Shown in pieces: positions 33,681 through 42,480 of a DNA stretch of 64,000 nucleotides; within the stretch, counting starts at the first letter, position 1; each line of letters begins with the position of its first letter. Below the pieces are notes generated by a model. The model searched no databases, was not told the DNA's origin, and was given only the letters and a program-made list of their open reading frames with translations. The stretch comes from Roseobacter sp. (GTDB lineage: Bacteria; Pseudomonadota; Alphaproteobacteria; Rhodobacterales; Rhodobacteraceae), in the NCBI GenBank assembly GCA_024636495.1, contig JAGXGZ010000056.1, forward strand, positions 45,059 through 109,058. Direction: 5' to 3'. A program made the position numbers and the translations under genes.

Positions 33681-35330
33681 ATGGCCGAAATTGAACGTGA
33701 AGCAATGGAATACGACGTCGTTATCGTCGGTGCTGGTCCTGCTGGCCTGTCTGCTGCGATCCGCTTGAAGCAGCTAGATGCCGATTGCAACGTGGTCGTT
33801 TTGGAAAAAGGGTCAGAAGTGGGCGCGCATATCCTGTCCGGTGCCGTTCTGGACCCGGTCGGTCTGGACGCGTTGATGCCTGACTGGAAGGAAAAGGGCG
33901 CACCGGTCAAGGTGAAGGTCAAGGAAGACAACTTTTACATGTTGGGCGAGGCGGGCCAGATCCGTGTGCCAAACTTCCCCATGCCCCCGTTGATGAGCAA
34001 TCACGGCAATTACATCGTATCTATGGCAAACCTTTGCCGCTGGATGGCCGAGCAGGCCGAAGAACTGGGCGTCGAGATTTTCCCAGGCATGGCGTGTTCC
34101 GAACTGGTCTACGGCGATAACGGCGAGATCAAAGGCGTGGTTGCCGGTGAATTCGGCATCAATCCTGATGGCACCAAAGGCGACAGCTATGAGCCGGGCA
34201 TGGAATTGCATGGCAAGTACGTTTTCCTGTCCGAGGGTGTGCGCGGCAGCTTGTCCAAGCAGGTCATCGAAAAATACGAGCTTGATAAAGGCAAGCAGCC
34301 GCAGAAATACGGCCTTGGCATGAAAGAGATCTGGGAGATCGATCCAGCCAAGCACAAGGAAGGCACCGTTACCCACACAATGGGCTGGCCGCTGAACAAG
34401 AATGCGGGTGGTGGGTCGTTCATCTATCACATCGAAAACAATCAGGTCTATGTCGGCTTTGTGGTCCACTTGGGCTATAAAAACCCGCATGTTTTCCCCT
34501 ATATGGAATTCCAGCGCTTCAAGCATCACCCGATGGTTGCCGAGCTGCTGAAAGGCGGCAAGCGCGTTGCCTATGGCGCGCGCGCAATCACCGAAGGCGG
34601 ATTTCAATCGATGCCCAAGATGGTCGCGCCCGGCGTGGCCTTGCTGGGTTGTTCGGTTGGCATGGTCAACGTGCCGCGCATCAAGGGCAACCACAATGCG
34701 ATGCTGTCTGGCAAGGCGGCGGCCGAAGCCGCATATGCAGCGATCCAATCGGGTCGTGCTGGGGACGAGCTCAGCGACTACGAAGTGGAAGTGCGCAAAG
34801 GTCCGATTGGCAAAGACCTAAGCAAAGTGCGCAACGTCAAGCCACTCTGGAGCAAATACGGCCTGACGGCGTCCTTGGCGATCGGCGGGTTCGATATGTG
34901 GACCAACACGCTGGGCTTTTCGATTTTGGGCACCCTTCCACACGGGAAATCCGATGCAGACGCGACGGAAAAGGCCAGCAAGCACAAAAAGATCGACTAT
35001 CCAAAGCCTGACGGCAAGCTCAGCTTTGATCGTCTGACCAACGTGGCATTCTCGTTTACCAACCACGAAGAAAACCAGCCCGCGCATCTTAGGCTGAAAG
35101 ACGCGTCCATTCCGGTAGAGGTAAACCTCAAGGAATACGCAGGCCCCTCGGCACGTTATTGCCCTGCTGGCGTATATGAATTTGTGGAAGAAGCCGGCAA
35201 AGACACACGTTTTGTCATCAACTTTCAAAACTGTGTGCATTGCAAAACCTGCGATATCAAAGACCCGTCAAAGAATATCACATGGACAACACCGCAAGGT
35301 GGAGACGGCCCGAACTATCCCAATATGTAA
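33681..35330 (+). CDS. Electron transfer flavoprotein-ubiquinone oxidoreductase
   Basis: Passes electrons from the electron transfer flavoprotein, loaded by acyl-CoA dehydrogenases, to ubiquinone at the inner membrane. 549 residues: FAD-binding VVIVGAGPAGLSAAIRL near residues 13-29, ubiquinone/FAD core (GGSFIYHIENNQVYVGFVVHL), and a C-terminal 4Fe-4S domain with CVHCKTCDIKDPSKNITW near 522-539 plus an earlier cysteine (ARYCPAGVYEF). The start at 33681 (MAEIEREAMEYD) is supported by GAGG at 33669-33673. A hairpin terminator follows. Confidence 0.95.
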   Translation: MAEIEREAMEYDVVIVGAGPAGLSAAIRLKQLDADCNVVVLEKGSEVGAHILSGAVLDPVGLDALMPDWKEKGAPVKVKVKEDNFYMLGEAGQIRVPNFPMPPLMSNHGNYIVSMANLCRWMAEQAEELGVEIFPGMACSELVYGDNGEIKGVVAGEFGINPDGTKGDSYEPGMELHGKYVFLSEGVRGSLSKQVIEKYELDKGKQPQKYGLGMKEIWEIDPAKHKEGTVTHTMGWPLNKNAGGGSFIYHIENNQVYVGFVVHLGYKNPHVFPYMEFQRFKHHPMVAELLKGGKRVAYGARAITEGGFQSMPKMVAPGVALLGCSVGMVNVPRIKGNHNAMLSGKAAAEAAYAAIQSGRAGDELSDYEVEVRKGPIGKDLSKVRNVKPLWSKYGLTASLAIGGFDMWTNTLGFSILGTLPHGKSDADATEKASKHKKIDYPKPDGKLSFDRLTNVAFSFTNHEENQPAHLRLKDASIPVEVNLKEYAGPSARYCPAGVYEFVEEAGKDTRFVINFQNCVHCKTCDIKDPSKNITWTTPQGGDGPNYPNM

Positions 35331-35353
35331 CTTCCTAAGCATCGTTGAAGGTG

Positions 35354-35379
35354 AAAAGGCGTGCCTTGGCGCGCCTTTT
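35354..35379 (+). terminator. Intrinsic terminator after the ETF-QO gene
   Basis: AAAAGGCGTGCC, TT, GGCGCGCCTTTT: nearly perfect self-complementary arms (one G-T pair), forming a 10-pair stem with a six-base loop and ending in TTTT. It lies 24 bases after the TAA of the ETF-QO gene and before the TPR gene. Confidence 0.7.
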
Positions 35380-35495
35380 CTGCGTTTGGGACAGGGCAAA
35401 TTGTTGCTCACGGGTGCGTGCTTTGCGAGTGCGGTGGCATTGCGCTTGGGGGTGAACCTGATAGCGTATCCGAAAATAAGATAAGGCGTCCGAGT

Positions 35496-37211
35496 ATGAT
35501 CCGTAACCTGTTGTTTTCCGCCAGCGTGATTGCCCTTGGGCTGTCCACGGCTGCGCCCGTTACTGCGCAATCCATATCAGGGGCGTATCTTGCAGGGCGA
35601 CATGCGGCGGTGCGCAGTGATTTTGCCGAAGCGGCAAAATATTACGCCCAAGCCCTTGCACGGGATTCAATGAACCCTGAATTGCTGGAAAGCACGGTAT
35701 TGTCATACCTGTCATTGGGCGATGTTGCCAAAGCCTTGCCACTGGCGAGGGTGCTGGCGGCAAATAACCAACGCTCGCAGGTTGCCTATCTGGCCACAAC
35801 GGCCGGGTTGGCGCAGGCCGAAGATTATGATGGGCTGTTGGCGCAAGCCGGTGATGACGGCGGTATTGGTCCTTGGGTTGATGGTTTGGTCAAAGCGTGG
35901 GCTTATGTCGGCAAGGGGGACATGACCCTTGCAATTGCAGAATTTGATAGCCTGAGCCAAGAGGCCGGAATGCAGGGCTTTGTCATGTATCACAAGGCGT
36001 TGGCGCTGGCATCGGTCGGTGATTTCGAAGGGGCAGAGGCGATTTTCGCGTCAAACGCAGTTGGATCCGCCGGGCAGACACGCCGGGGCGTGATTGCGCG
36101 TGCTGAAATTCTAGGTCAGCTGGATCGCAAGGAACAAGCCCTTGCGCTGCTAAAGTCCAGCTTTGGCGATGCGACCGATCCTGAACTCGACGCGCTTGTC
36201 GAAACGCTTCAGGGCGAAGATCCCATTCGATTTACCCAGACCCCGGACGCCAAGGCCGGCATTTCCGAGGTGTTCTTTACCTTTGCGGCTGTGCTGCGCA
36301 GTGAATCTGCAGGCGATTACTATGTCCTGCTCTATGCACAGATCGCACGGTTTCTGAACCCTGATCACATCGACACATTGCTGTTGACCGCTGATCTGTT
36401 GGAAACTTTGGGACAGTATGATCTGGCAATTGAGGAACTGGCAACGGTCCCCGCTGATGACCCAGCCTACCATGCGGCTGAATTGGGGCGCGCAGCGGCT
36501 TTGCGGCGGGCCGACCGACCCGAGCAGGCAATTGAAGTGCTGCAACAGCTGACACGCAGTCACGGTGATCTGGCTTCGGTTCATTCGGCTTTGGGGGATG
36601 CGTTGCGGTCGGAAGAAAAATTTGAGACGGCGATTTCGTCCTATGATCGCGCGCTAGAGCTGACGTCTGAAACCAACCCGCAGCGGTGGGTCTTGTTTTA
36701 TGCGCGCGGCATTTCGGAAGAACGCAGCGGCGATCTGGACAGCGCAGAGACAGATTTCCGCGCCGCCCTTGCGATCAATCCCGATCAGCCGCAGGTCCTG
36801 AACTATCTGGGGTATTCGCTTGTCGAACAGGGTCGTAACCTTGATGAAGCGCTGAACATGATCGAGCGTGCAGTCGCGGCAAGCCCGAATTCTGGCTATA
36901 TTGTGGATTCGCTTGGATGGGTCTTATATCGGCTTGGCCGCTACCAAGAGGCCGTTTCGCAGATGGAACGCGCGGTTGAACTTGTTGCCGTGGACCCGGT
37001 CGTGAATGATCATCTGGGCGATGTGTATTGGGCTGTGGGCCGCGAGCGCGAGGCCGAATTTCAATGGCGCCGGGCGTTATCCTTTGTCGATCCTGATGAC
37101 GCAGAAAGCGAAGCTGACCCGGACCGGATGCGCCGCAAGCTTGAAATAGGTCTTGATGCCGTGCTGAGCGAAGAGGGTGCGGACCCGTTGACGAAGGTAA
37201 CAGCTGACTGA
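35496..37211 (+). CDS. Secreted tetratricopeptide-repeat protein
   Basis: 571 residues with a signal peptide (MIRNLLFSASVIALGLSTAA, cleavage after about VTAQ). At least six TPR units are visible: AAVRSDFAEAAKYYAQAL, VPADDPAYHAAELGRAAAL, HSALGDALRSEEKFETAISS, EDLDSAETDF-like ERSGDLDSAETDFRAALAIN, YLGYSLVEQGRNLDEALNMI and DSLGWVLYRLGRYQEAVSQM. Such proteins scaffold complexes in the periplasm or, in Gram-negatives, help outer-membrane assembly or lipoprotein networks; a specific role is not readable. Its TGA overlaps the ispE ATG (TGATG). Confidence 0.85.
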   Translation: MIRNLLFSASVIALGLSTAAPVTAQSISGAYLAGRHAAVRSDFAEAAKYYAQALARDSMNPELLESTVLSYLSLGDVAKALPLARVLAANNQRSQVAYLATTAGLAQAEDYDGLLAQAGDDGGIGPWVDGLVKAWAYVGKGDMTLAIAEFDSLSQEAGMQGFVMYHKALALASVGDFEGAEAIFASNAVGSAGQTRRGVIARAEILGQLDRKEQALALLKSSFGDATDPELDALVETLQGEDPIRFTQTPDAKAGISEVFFTFAAVLRSESAGDYYVLLYAQIARFLNPDHIDTLLLTADLLETLGQYDLAIEELATVPADDPAYHAAELGRAAALRRADRPEQAIEVLQQLTRSHGDLASVHSALGDALRSEEKFETAISSYDRALELTSETNPQRWVLFYARGISEERSGDLDSAETDFRAALAINPDQPQVLNYLGYSLVEQGRNLDEALNMIERAVAASPNSGYIVDSLGWVLYRLGRYQEAVSQMERAVELVAVDPVVNDHLGDVYWAVGREREAEFQWRRALSFVDPDDAESEADPDRMRRKLEIGLDAVLSEEGADPLTKVTAD

Positions 37212-38068
37212 TGCGGACCAACGGCGCGGCGCTTGGGTTGGCACGGTCAGTACCAGCATGGGCCAAAGTGAACCTGACACTGCACGTCACAGGGCAACGT
37301 AGCGATGGCTATCATTTGCTGGACAGCTTGGTGGTGCGGGTTAGTGTCGGTGACACACTTGGCGTCACGCCCTCTGATCAGCTAGAGCTGTTTATCGATG
37401 GTCCTTACGCCAACGCAGCCCCGTTGGACGGGCGCAACCTTGTGGTACGGGCGGCACGATTGCTGGATGGCGATGTGGGTCGCGGTGCGCGGTTGCATCT
37501 GACCAAGGTGCTACCGGCCCAGGCAGGCATCGGCGGGGGATCCGCAGATGCGGCAACGGCGTTGAGGGTACTAAGCGAACACTGGGGGCTGCCGATTCCC
37601 GATGATGTGGCCGTGCTGGGGGCGGATGTGCCGGTATGCCTGCACGATGACCCCCAACGGATGAGCGGTGTCGGCGAGGTTTTGGCACCGGTAGGCCCAT
37701 TGCCGCCGTGCTGGTTGGTCCTGGTGAACCCCAATGTCTCTGCCGCAACGCCAGAGGTTTTCAAGCGCCTGAAATCCAAGTTGAACGATCCGATGCCCAA
37801 CGACATTCCTGCATTTGACACAGCGCCCGCGTTTGCCGCCTGGCTGGCCACGCAACGCAACGATCTGGAACAGCCAGCCTTGGAAGTCGTACCTAAGATT
37901 GCGGGTTGCCTGACTGCGCTGCAAGACGCGCTGTTGGCGCGTATGTCGGGGTCTGGGGCCACCTGCTTCGGCTTATACGAGACCGAAGCCTTGGCTGAAC
38001 GCGCCGCCGCACGCATTGATCGCGCTAACCCCGACTGGTGGGTGGCCGCAGGTCAGGTGCTTAGCTGA
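37211..38068 (+). CDS. ispE: 4-(cytidine 5'-diphospho)-2-C-methyl-D-erythritol kinase
   Basis: Phosphorylates CDP-ME in the non-mevalonate isoprenoid pathway. GHMP-kinase features are PAWAKVNLTLHVTGQRSDGYH near residues 16-35, the ATP loop PAQAGIGGGSADAATALR near 98-115 and MSGSGATCFGLYE near 244-256. 285 residues, normal length. Convergent with the polyprenyl diphosphate synthase gene, overlapping it by eight bases; both act in isoprenoid synthesis. Confidence 0.95.
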   Translation: MRTNGAALGLARSVPAWAKVNLTLHVTGQRSDGYHLLDSLVVRVSVGDTLGVTPSDQLELFIDGPYANAAPLDGRNLVVRAARLLDGDVGRGARLHLTKVLPAQAGIGGGSADAATALRVLSEHWGLPIPDDVAVLGADVPVCLHDDPQRMSGVGEVLAPVGPLPPCWLVLVNPNVSAATPEVFKRLKSKLNDPMPNDIPAFDTAPAFAAWLATQRNDLEQPALEVVPKIAGCLTALQDALLARMSGSGATCFGLYETEALAERAAARIDRANPDWWVAAGQVLS

Positions 38069-39059
38069 TCCGCGCCACGACATAATCGGCCAGATCCCTC
38101 AGCATATCGCGCAGCTCGTGATCGGGAAGCGCATCGAGGGCAATTTTCGCACGCTCCGCCCACGCCAGCGCGTCGGTCTTGGTCGCTGACAAAGTGCCAT
38201 GCTTTTTCAAAAGACCTAGCGCATGGTCAAGGTCACCGTCCTCTTGGCGGCCCTTTTCAATCGTGCGTGTCCAAAACGCACGCTCTTCAGCATCGGCAAG
38301 GGCCACCGCTTTGATGACAGGCAAGGTTAGCTTGCGTTCGCGAAAATCGTCACCGATGTTCTTGCCTGTGGCCTGAGTATCCCCTTGATAATCAAGCAGA
38401 TCATCCACAATCTGAAACGCTACGCCCAACGCATCGCCATAATCGTACAGTGCTTTGATTTGTGCCGTCGGCGCGCCCGCAATCACGCCGCCCACTTCGG
38501 TTGCAGCAGAAAACAGCGCTGCTGTCTTGCCGCGCACAACCTTTAGATAGATCGCTTCATCAGTCGCAAGGTTTTGCGCTGCGGTCAGTTGCAGCACTTC
38601 ACCCTCTGCGATGGTGGCGGAGGCATTGGATAAAATTGCCAAAACGCGCATGTTGTTGGTTTCTGTCATCAACTGGAAACTGCGCGCGAACAGATAGTCG
38701 CCAACCAGTACGGATGACTTGTTGTCCCACAGCAGGTTTGCCGTCGGCCGTCCCCGCCGCTGCCCGCTTTCATCAACCACATCGTCATGCAGCAGCGTCG
38801 CTGTGTGAATGAATTCTACCGTTGCAGCCAGATGCACATGATACGGCCCTTCATAGCCGCAGATACGCGCAGCAGCGAGCGTCAGCATAGGCCGCAAGCG
38901 CTTGCCGCCTGCTTCGACCAGATGGGCTGTCACCTCGGGGATTCGGGGGGCATGTTCAGACGCCATACGGTCGCGGATCAGATCATTCACGGCCGTCATG
39001 TCGGCGGCAAGAAAGCTGGCCATCTTGTCATGCGGCTTTTGCCGAGCGTCGCTATTCAT
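38061..39059 (-). CDS. ispB: Polyprenyl (octa/decaprenyl) diphosphate synthase
   Basis: Builds the long all-trans isoprenoid chain of the ubiquinone side tail, used by UbiA. 332 residues from the ATG at 39057-39059. First aspartate-rich motif LLHDDVVDESGQRRG near residues 91-105, second QIVDDLLDYQGD near 218-229; preceded by VEAGGKRLRPMLTL. Chain length (most likely C50 in Rhodobacterales) cannot be read directly; the residues before the first motif are small (ATVEFIHTATLLHDD), which fits a long product. Confidence 0.9.
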   Translation of the reverse strand: MNSDARQKPHDKMASFLAADMTAVNDLIRDRMASEHAPRIPEVTAHLVEAGGKRLRPMLTLAAARICGYEGPYHVHLAATVEFIHTATLLHDDVVDESGQRRGRPTANLLWDNKSSVLVGDYLFARSFQLMTETNNMRVLAILSNASATIAEGEVLQLTAAQNLATDEAIYLKVVRGKTAALFSAATEVGGVIAGAPTAQIKALYDYGDALGVAFQIVDDLLDYQGDTQATGKNIGDDFRERKLTLPVIKAVALADAEERAFWTRTIEKGRQEDGDLDHALGLLKKHGTLSATKTDALAWAERAKIALDALPDHELRDMLRDLADYVVARIS

Positions 39060-39118
39060 CAACCTGACCCCGTTTGTAAGGCTCGACAATCACAGGTGAT
39101 TGCCCTTACATCTCTGTT

Positions 39119-39340
39119 ATGAAGGAACTTTTGCGCACCACTGACCCGACGATCATCGCTTTTGCCAGCGCCCTTCTTCAGGGCGAGGATATAGACTGCT
39201 TTCCATTGGACGTAAATATGAGCGTGCTTGAAGGTGGCATCGGAATTTTCCCCCGCAGATTGATGGTGCACGAGGATAATCACACAGCCGCACTGCGCGT
39301 ACTGCGGGACAATGATATCCCTACCGGACTGCCCGATTGA
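39119..39340 (+). CDS. DUF2007-family small protein
   Basis: 73 residues: MKELLRTTDPTIIAFASALL, GEDIDCFPLDVNMSVLEGGIG, FPRRLMVHEDNHTAALRVL. This is the DUF2007 (putative signal transducing protein) pattern, a small alpha/beta domain related to PII-like folds. It overlaps the 5' end of the methyltransferase gene by 29 bases or sits just before it if that gene starts at the GTG at 39345. Function unknown. Confidence 0.8.
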   Translation: MKELLRTTDPTIIAFASALLQGEDIDCFPLDVNMSVLEGGIGIFPRRLMVHEDNHTAALRVLRDNDIPTGLPD

Positions 39341-40094
39341 CCCCGTGCAGGTATTTCCCCCCGATGATCTGACATGCGATGCCTTCTTGGGTGGCAAGCT
39401 GCATTTGTGGCAGCCGCGCAAGGGCTACAGGGCGGGGGTCGACCCTGTTTTGTTGGCTGCAACTGTTCCCGCGCAGGCCGGGCAGCGGGTCCTTGAACTG
39501 GGCTGTGGCGCCGGGGCAGCCTCGCTTTGCTTGGGCGCGCGGGTTGCAGGCTTGTCCCTGACGGGGGTTGAGGTACAGCCCGCTTATGTCGATCTCGCAC
39601 GGCGCAACAATGCGTCGTTTGAAGTGGTCGAGGCCGATCTTGCCGACATGCCGCTTGCCCTGCGACAGCGACAATTTGACCATGTGCTGGCGAACCCGCC
39701 CTACTTTGATCGCGGCGCGTCAATCGCGTCGCAAGACAACGCGCGCGAAACAGCCATGGGCGAACAAACTCCGCTGGCTAAGTGGGTAGAAATCGCGGCC
39801 AAACGACTTGCCCCGAAGGGCCAGGCGCATTTCATCCACCGGGCCGAACGGTTGCCTGATCTGATCCTCGCCTTGCCCCACGATATGGGTAGCATCGAGG
39901 TGTTGCCAATTGCACCGCGGAGTGGTCGCGCGGCGGAATTGGTGATCTTGCGGGCGCGCAAAAGTGGTCGGGGGGCCTTTCGGCTTTGCGCGCCTTTGGT
40001 GATGCACGAGGGGGACGTTCATCTGGCGGATGGCGATAGCTATGTCCCCGCGATCCGCGCCGTTTTGCGAGACGGCGCTGCGCTGAGGTTTTAG
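39312..40094 (+). CDS. Methyltransferase, probable tRNA1(Val) A37 N6-methyltransferase
   Basis: 260 residues. N-terminal FLGGKLHLWQPRKGYRAGVDPVLLAA is typical of TrmN6/YfiC-type enzymes; SAM motif I is LELGCGAGAASLCLGA near residues 57-72; the N6-adenine catalytic motif is ANPPYFDRG near 118-126. The ATG at 39312 overlaps the upstream gene; a GTG at 39345 would give a 249-residue protein starting MQVFPPDD and no overlap, which may be the true start. YfiC modifies A37 of valine tRNA in E. coli; the same target is likely but unproven. Confidence 0.85.
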   Translation: MISLPDCPIDPVQVFPPDDLTCDAFLGGKLHLWQPRKGYRAGVDPVLLAATVPAQAGQRVLELGCGAGAASLCLGARVAGLSLTGVEVQPAYVDLARRNNASFEVVEADLADMPLALRQRQFDHVLANPPYFDRGASIASQDNARETAMGEQTPLAKWVEIAAKRLAPKGQAHFIHRAERLPDLILALPHDMGSIEVLPIAPRSGRAAELVILRARKSGRGAFRLCAPLVMHEGDVHLADGDSYVPAIRAVLRDGAALRF

Positions 40095-40206
40095 GCATCA
40101 ACCTGCCGATATTTCAACTTGTCATTAGTTTTGCTGCACTGCCGCGTGACAGGTCAAATATTTCGTGTTTCACTAAGAATACGTAACATTGAAAAAGGAG
40201 ACTGAA

Positions 40207-40371
40207 GTGGCATTTGACGCGCATCTGGAAGCTTTGAAACGGAAACATACGGCAATGAGTGACGCTGTAGAGCAGGCGCAGCGCGCACCCGGTATCGACG
40301 ATATGAAGGTTGCGACGATGAAGAAAGAAAAACTTCGTCTGAAAGAAGAGATTACCCGACTGTCCGCTTAA
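40207..40371 (+). CDS. YdcH/DUF465-family small coiled-coil protein
   Basis: 54 residues: AFDAHLEALKRKHTAMSDAV, a short linker, then MKKEKLRLKEEITRLSA. The HLEALKRKH and KxEKLRLKEEI pattern is DUF465. I choose the GTG at 40207 because AGGAG stands at 40196-40200 with a six-base spacer. The last 20 bases overlap the 3' end of the convergent transporter gene. Function unknown; small cytoplasmic helical hairpin. Confidence 0.85.
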   Translation: MAFDAHLEALKRKHTAMSDAVEQAQRAPGIDDMKVATMKKEKLRLKEEITRLSA

Positions 40372-41245
40372 TCGTTAGGCCAGACTTTGAATAGCTGGCG
40401 CGCGCCGCACAAAGGGCGCCGCCAGTGATTAGAATTGCAGCCCAAAACAGCACGGGCTTTGCGGGTGTTACGCCCGATATTACCAAAATAAGCGTCGATA
40501 GCAGGGGGGCCAGATAAGAACTGGTGCCAAGCATCTGTATATCGCCCTGTTTCACCCCGATATCCCAAACATAAAATGCCAAACCGACAGGCCCCAAGCC
40601 AAGCCCTGCGATGCTTGCCCATCCGACTGCTGTGCTAGGCAAAGTGGTTTGTTCAAAAAACAAATGCAAAGGAAGCGAAAGAACAGCCGTTCCCAGACAG
40701 AAAACGACAACGCTGGCGGTGGGCGCCGTGCCCACGCGCCGCGACAGCAAAGAATAGCCAGACCAGGTCAGCGCACAGCACAGCGCCAACAGATACCCGG
40801 GAACGTATTGCGCCTGAAAGTTGCCCGCCCCGTTTGAGATGATCAGCGCAGCGCCTGCGAATCCCAAGGCAGCGCCAGCAATGTGGCCTTTGCGTAGACG
40901 CTCTCCGGGCAACAACCCCGAGAAGACAACGATAAGTAGGGGCCAAAGGTAGGCGATCAAGCCGGCCTCGGCGGCGGGGGCCAAGCGCAACGCTGAAAAA
41001 TACAAAGCGTGATAGCCAAAAAGCCCAAGTGTACCAAAAAGATAGATGCGTAGCGGCACTTTTCGCAGCGTGCCAAGCGTGCCGGTTGCCAAGCACCAAA
41101 TCAGGCCCAACAGACCACCGATGGAAAAACACAGCGTATTCAATAAGAAAGGTGGCGTAGGCGCTGTTCCTACCGTGAACAAAGCCAGCAATGACCACAA
41201 AAGAACTGCGATAAAACCGACATAGGTCGCACTGCGCCGCGTCAC
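40352..41245 (-). CDS. DMT-family transporter (EamA domains)
   Basis: 297 residues, ten predicted helices in two EamA repeats. Features: RSATYVGFIAVLLWSLLALF at the start, YHALYFSALRLAPAAEAGLIAYLWPLLIVVFSGLL (in blocks) near residues 78-112, and second-repeat GLGPVGLAFYVWDIGVKQGD, TSSYLAPLLSTLILVISG. Drug/metabolite exporters of this group move amino acids or other metabolites. It follows the LysR gene with an ATGA overlap, so it is probably expressed with that regulator. No substrate can be inferred. Confidence 0.88.
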   Translation of the reverse strand: MTRRSATYVGFIAVLLWSLLALFTVGTAPTPPFLLNTLCFSIGGLLGLIWCLATGTLGTLRKVPLRIYLFGTLGLFGYHALYFSALRLAPAAEAGLIAYLWPLLIVVFSGLLPGERLRKGHIAGAALGFAGAALIISNGAGNFQAQYVPGYLLALCCALTWSGYSLLSRRVGTAPTASVVVFCLGTAVLSLPLHLFFEQTTLPSTAVGWASIAGLGLGPVGLAFYVWDIGVKQGDIQMLGTSSYLAPLLSTLILVISGVTPAKPVLFWAAILITGGALCAARASYSKSGLTIKRTVG

Positions 41246-42180
41246 GCGTCATGCTTTGCGATAATCGTGATCCTGTCAGTGACAGCAGAGGTTTTGCTGA
41301 TTTCGCGCATGATCCAATCCCTGAATGCAACAATCTGTGGCCGGTCCTGCGCCGCCTTGGGGCACAAGAACCAAAACCGGGCACCCGTGGCAAGTGCGAA
41401 CTCATACGGGGCGACCAACTGCCCCTCGGCAAGGTATTTCAGAACCAGCGCCCGGCGTCCCAAAACCACGCCTGCACCCGCGAGCGCTGCATCCGTTGCA
41501 TGATCGGCTTGTGAAAAGCGTGGACCAAAAGAAGCGGGCGCCGCAATATTCATTGCGGCTAACCACGCGTTCCAATCTGACGGTGGATATATAAACGCAA
41601 TTGAATCGTCTACGATCAAAGGCGCATCGCGCAAGCTTTGTGGTGTGGGAAACTGCTTGGCCATGGCTGGGGTCATCACGGGCGTAACCCATTCCTCGGC
41701 CAAGGGAAGGGTGAACAAGTCAGGATCGACCTGCTTTGCAAAACGAATTGCGACATCGATATTATCTCGGGCAAAGTCCATGACCCTCAGCGACGCAGAA
41801 AAGCGCAGTTCAATCTCGGGGTGAGCCTGTGCGAATTCGAACAAACGCGGTGCCAACCATTTAGCGGTAAACGCAGGGCCAGCTGTGACGGTCAAAGACT
41901 GATGGTCCTGGGTGCGCTGTGCTGTGCGCCACGCGGCCGCGAGGGTTCGAAACCCATCCGTCGCACCGGGCGCAAGGGCGCTTCCTGCCTCGGTCAGTTC
42001 TACCGCGCGGTTCAAGCGGCGGAACAAGGGCGCGCCAAAGTGCGCCTCGAGTGATTTGATCTGAAAGCTTAGGGCAGCAGGCGTCACGTTTAATTCTGCC
42101 GCTGCCAAAGCGAAAGACAAATGTCTCGCGGCGGCTTCAAAGGCACGCAGGGCAGTTAGTGGCGGCAATCTATCAGACAT
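41242..42180 (-). CDS. LysR-family transcriptional regulator, GcvA-like
   Basis: 312 residues. N-terminal winged helix-turn-helix: LPPLTALRAFEAAARHLSFA, LNVTPAALSFQIKSLEAHFG, PLFRRLNRAVELTEAG. The rest is a periplasmic-binding-like effector domain (QSLTVTAGPAFTAKWLAPRL; ERIAIRFAKQVDPDLFT-type region VAIRFAKQVDPDLFTLPLAE). The HTH and the opening of the effector domain look like GcvA. Unlike usual LysR genes it is in the same direction as its neighbour, a DMT exporter overlapping by four bases, which it may control in an operon. Confidence 0.92.
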   Translation of the reverse strand: MSDRLPPLTALRAFEAAARHLSFALAAAELNVTPAALSFQIKSLEAHFGAPLFRRLNRAVELTEAGSALAPGATDGFRTLAAAWRTAQRTQDHQSLTVTAGPAFTAKWLAPRLFEFAQAHPEIELRFSASLRVMDFARDNIDVAIRFAKQVDPDLFTLPLAEEWVTPVMTPAMAKQFPTPQSLRDAPLIVDDSIAFIYPPSDWNAWLAAMNIAAPASFGPRFSQADHATDAALAGAGVVLGRRALVLKYLAEGQLVAPYEFALATGARFWFLCPKAAQDRPQIVAFRDWIMREISKTSAVTDRITIIAKHDA

Positions 42181-42289
42181 ATCGGTTCAGTTTTACTTAT
42201 GTGAAGAGCAGAAAGTCTCGTTTGCGAGCTATCTTTATATGACCCATTTTAGACACAGATCAGAAATACTTGATAGATGGAGTTTTAAA

Positions 42290-42421
42290 ATGTTTGAAGC
42301 AACTACAAACCCGAATGCTCGAAACGCAATGGAGGAAGCGCACCGTGCGCGGGCACGTGCCGCAACCGAATTCTGGGGGTGGCTATTTGGCACCGCAGAG
42401 AGTGACAATCAAAATACATAG
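42290..42421 (+). CDS. 43-residue small protein with aromatic amphipathic end
   Basis: MFEATTNPNARNAMEEAHRA, then RARAATEFWGWLFGTAESDN and a short tail. The ATG at 42290 is preceded by ATGGAG (42277-42282, spacer about seven), and a perfect hairpin terminator begins seven bases after the TAG, so it forms its own small transcription unit. An Arg/Ala-rich helix ending in FWGWLFG resembles unnamed short proteins of Rhodobacterales. Function unknown. Confidence 0.6.
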   Translation: MFEATTNPNARNAMEEAHRARARAATEFWGWLFGTAESDNQNT

Positions 42422-42427
42422 AATACC

Positions 42428-42459
42428 AAAGGGCCGGCGCATCACTGCACCGGCCCTTT
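42428..42459. terminator. Bidirectional intrinsic terminator
   Basis: AAAGGGCCGG (42428-42437) pairs perfectly with CCGGCCCTTT (42450-42459) across a 12-base loop. It sits between the 43-residue gene and the convergent end of phaB, and the A-run and T-run on the two arms let it serve both directions. Confidence 0.8.
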
Positions 42460-42480
42460 AGCTAATGAAATCGTATGACG

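Noticed and set aside
33813..34748. A 311-codon minus-strand open frame opposite the ETF-QO gene
   Set aside because: Antisense to a conserved flavoprotein; no recognisable domain and no start signals.
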